Shown in pieces: positions 63,789-64,000 of a stretch of 64,000 bases of DNA (position 1 is its first letter; each line of letters opens with the position of its first letter). The notes beneath the pieces are model-generated. The model was given only the letters and a program-made list of their open reading frames with translations, did not search any database and had not been told where the DNA came from. Source of the DNA: Chamaecrista fasciculata (Eukaryota > Streptophyta > Magnoliopsida > Fabales > Fabaceae); NCBI GenBank assembly GCA_003254925.1, contig QANZ01038630.1, forward strand, positions 68,110-132,109. The letters run 5' to 3'. A program made the position numbers and the translations under genes.

Positions 63789-64000
63789 CTGCCACAAATC
63801 CAAAAATAATGAAAATATGGAATCTAAGTTTCAATGTTTACTGTTTTGCAAGCTCCATTTAACAAGCATAACATGTAAACACACGTTCACATCATCTTCA
63901 AAAATTCAAAACCCAGAATGAATAGGTAAATTGTCACTAAGATGAAACAATTGGGACTAGTATTTAAAAAGCTAATTATAATTTCATGTTAATTCGTAGG
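63789..64000. other. First-intron sequence of the uridine kinase gene
   Basis: Non-coding AT-rich sequence upstream of the first visible exon. The acceptor cag at 63791-63789 implies that a further 5' exon lies outside the window. Confidence 0.6.

Overview
This window is nuclear DNA of a flowering plant: AT-rich, intron-rich genes with GT-AG junctions, and dense small transposons. The protein families (RPM1-like CC-NBS-LRR receptors, an oxidosqualene cyclase, class I aldolase, a fused uridine kinase/UPRT) fit a eudicot. I cannot name the species. All exon models below are hand-built from reading frame continuity, splice junctions and family knowledge.

Layout. At 1.0-1.4 kb is a truncated BMT5-like (DUF2431) gene fragment. 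Three CC-NBS-LRR immune receptor genes lie in the same orientation on the minus strand: NLR1 (2704-8016, 4 exons, 960 aa), NLR2 (13863-18582, 2 exons, 926 aa) and NLR3 (43209-49020, 3 exons, 942 aa). All three open, and all share a phase-1 intron that cuts the P-loop. Between NLR2 and NLR3, on the plus strand, is a complete oxidosqualene cyclase (triterpene synthase, beta-amyrin-synthase-like motif) spread over 15 kb (26057-41437). Its last exon is present twice, and its introns are packed with transposons, including two apparently identical 913-bp hAT-type elements in consecutive introns. From 50 kb the region becomes ordinary: an NDR1/HIN1-like (LEA_2) gene broken by a frameshift and a stop, a cytosolic fructose-bisphosphate aldolase (minus, 52159-55981), and a uridine kinase/uracil phosphoribosyltransferase gene (minus, 57235-63788) whose first exon lies outside the window.

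Mobile DNA. Elements with readable target-site duplications (TSDs) include a 1,379-bp Mutator-like element carrying a membrane-protein ORF (10260-11638, 9-bp TSD), a 1,074-bp hAT-like element (12633-13706, 8-bp TSD), the two 913-bp hAT-like elements (8-bp TSDs), a tRNA-derived SINE (21535-21723, 11-bp TSD) and a LINE 3' fragment (27455-27871, 11-bp TSD). Three further families of short inverted-repeat elements, here called A, B and C, recur more than two dozen times, mostly in introns and gene flanks.

Working together: the receptors and the cyclase are both typical defence genes, but the sequence shows only that they are neighbours, not that they are co-regulated. The points most worth checking are the duplicated cyclase terminal exon, the twin hAT copies (one ends 20 bp before an exon), the Mutator-like element with an ORF, and the P-loop intron whose retention would give CC-only proteins.
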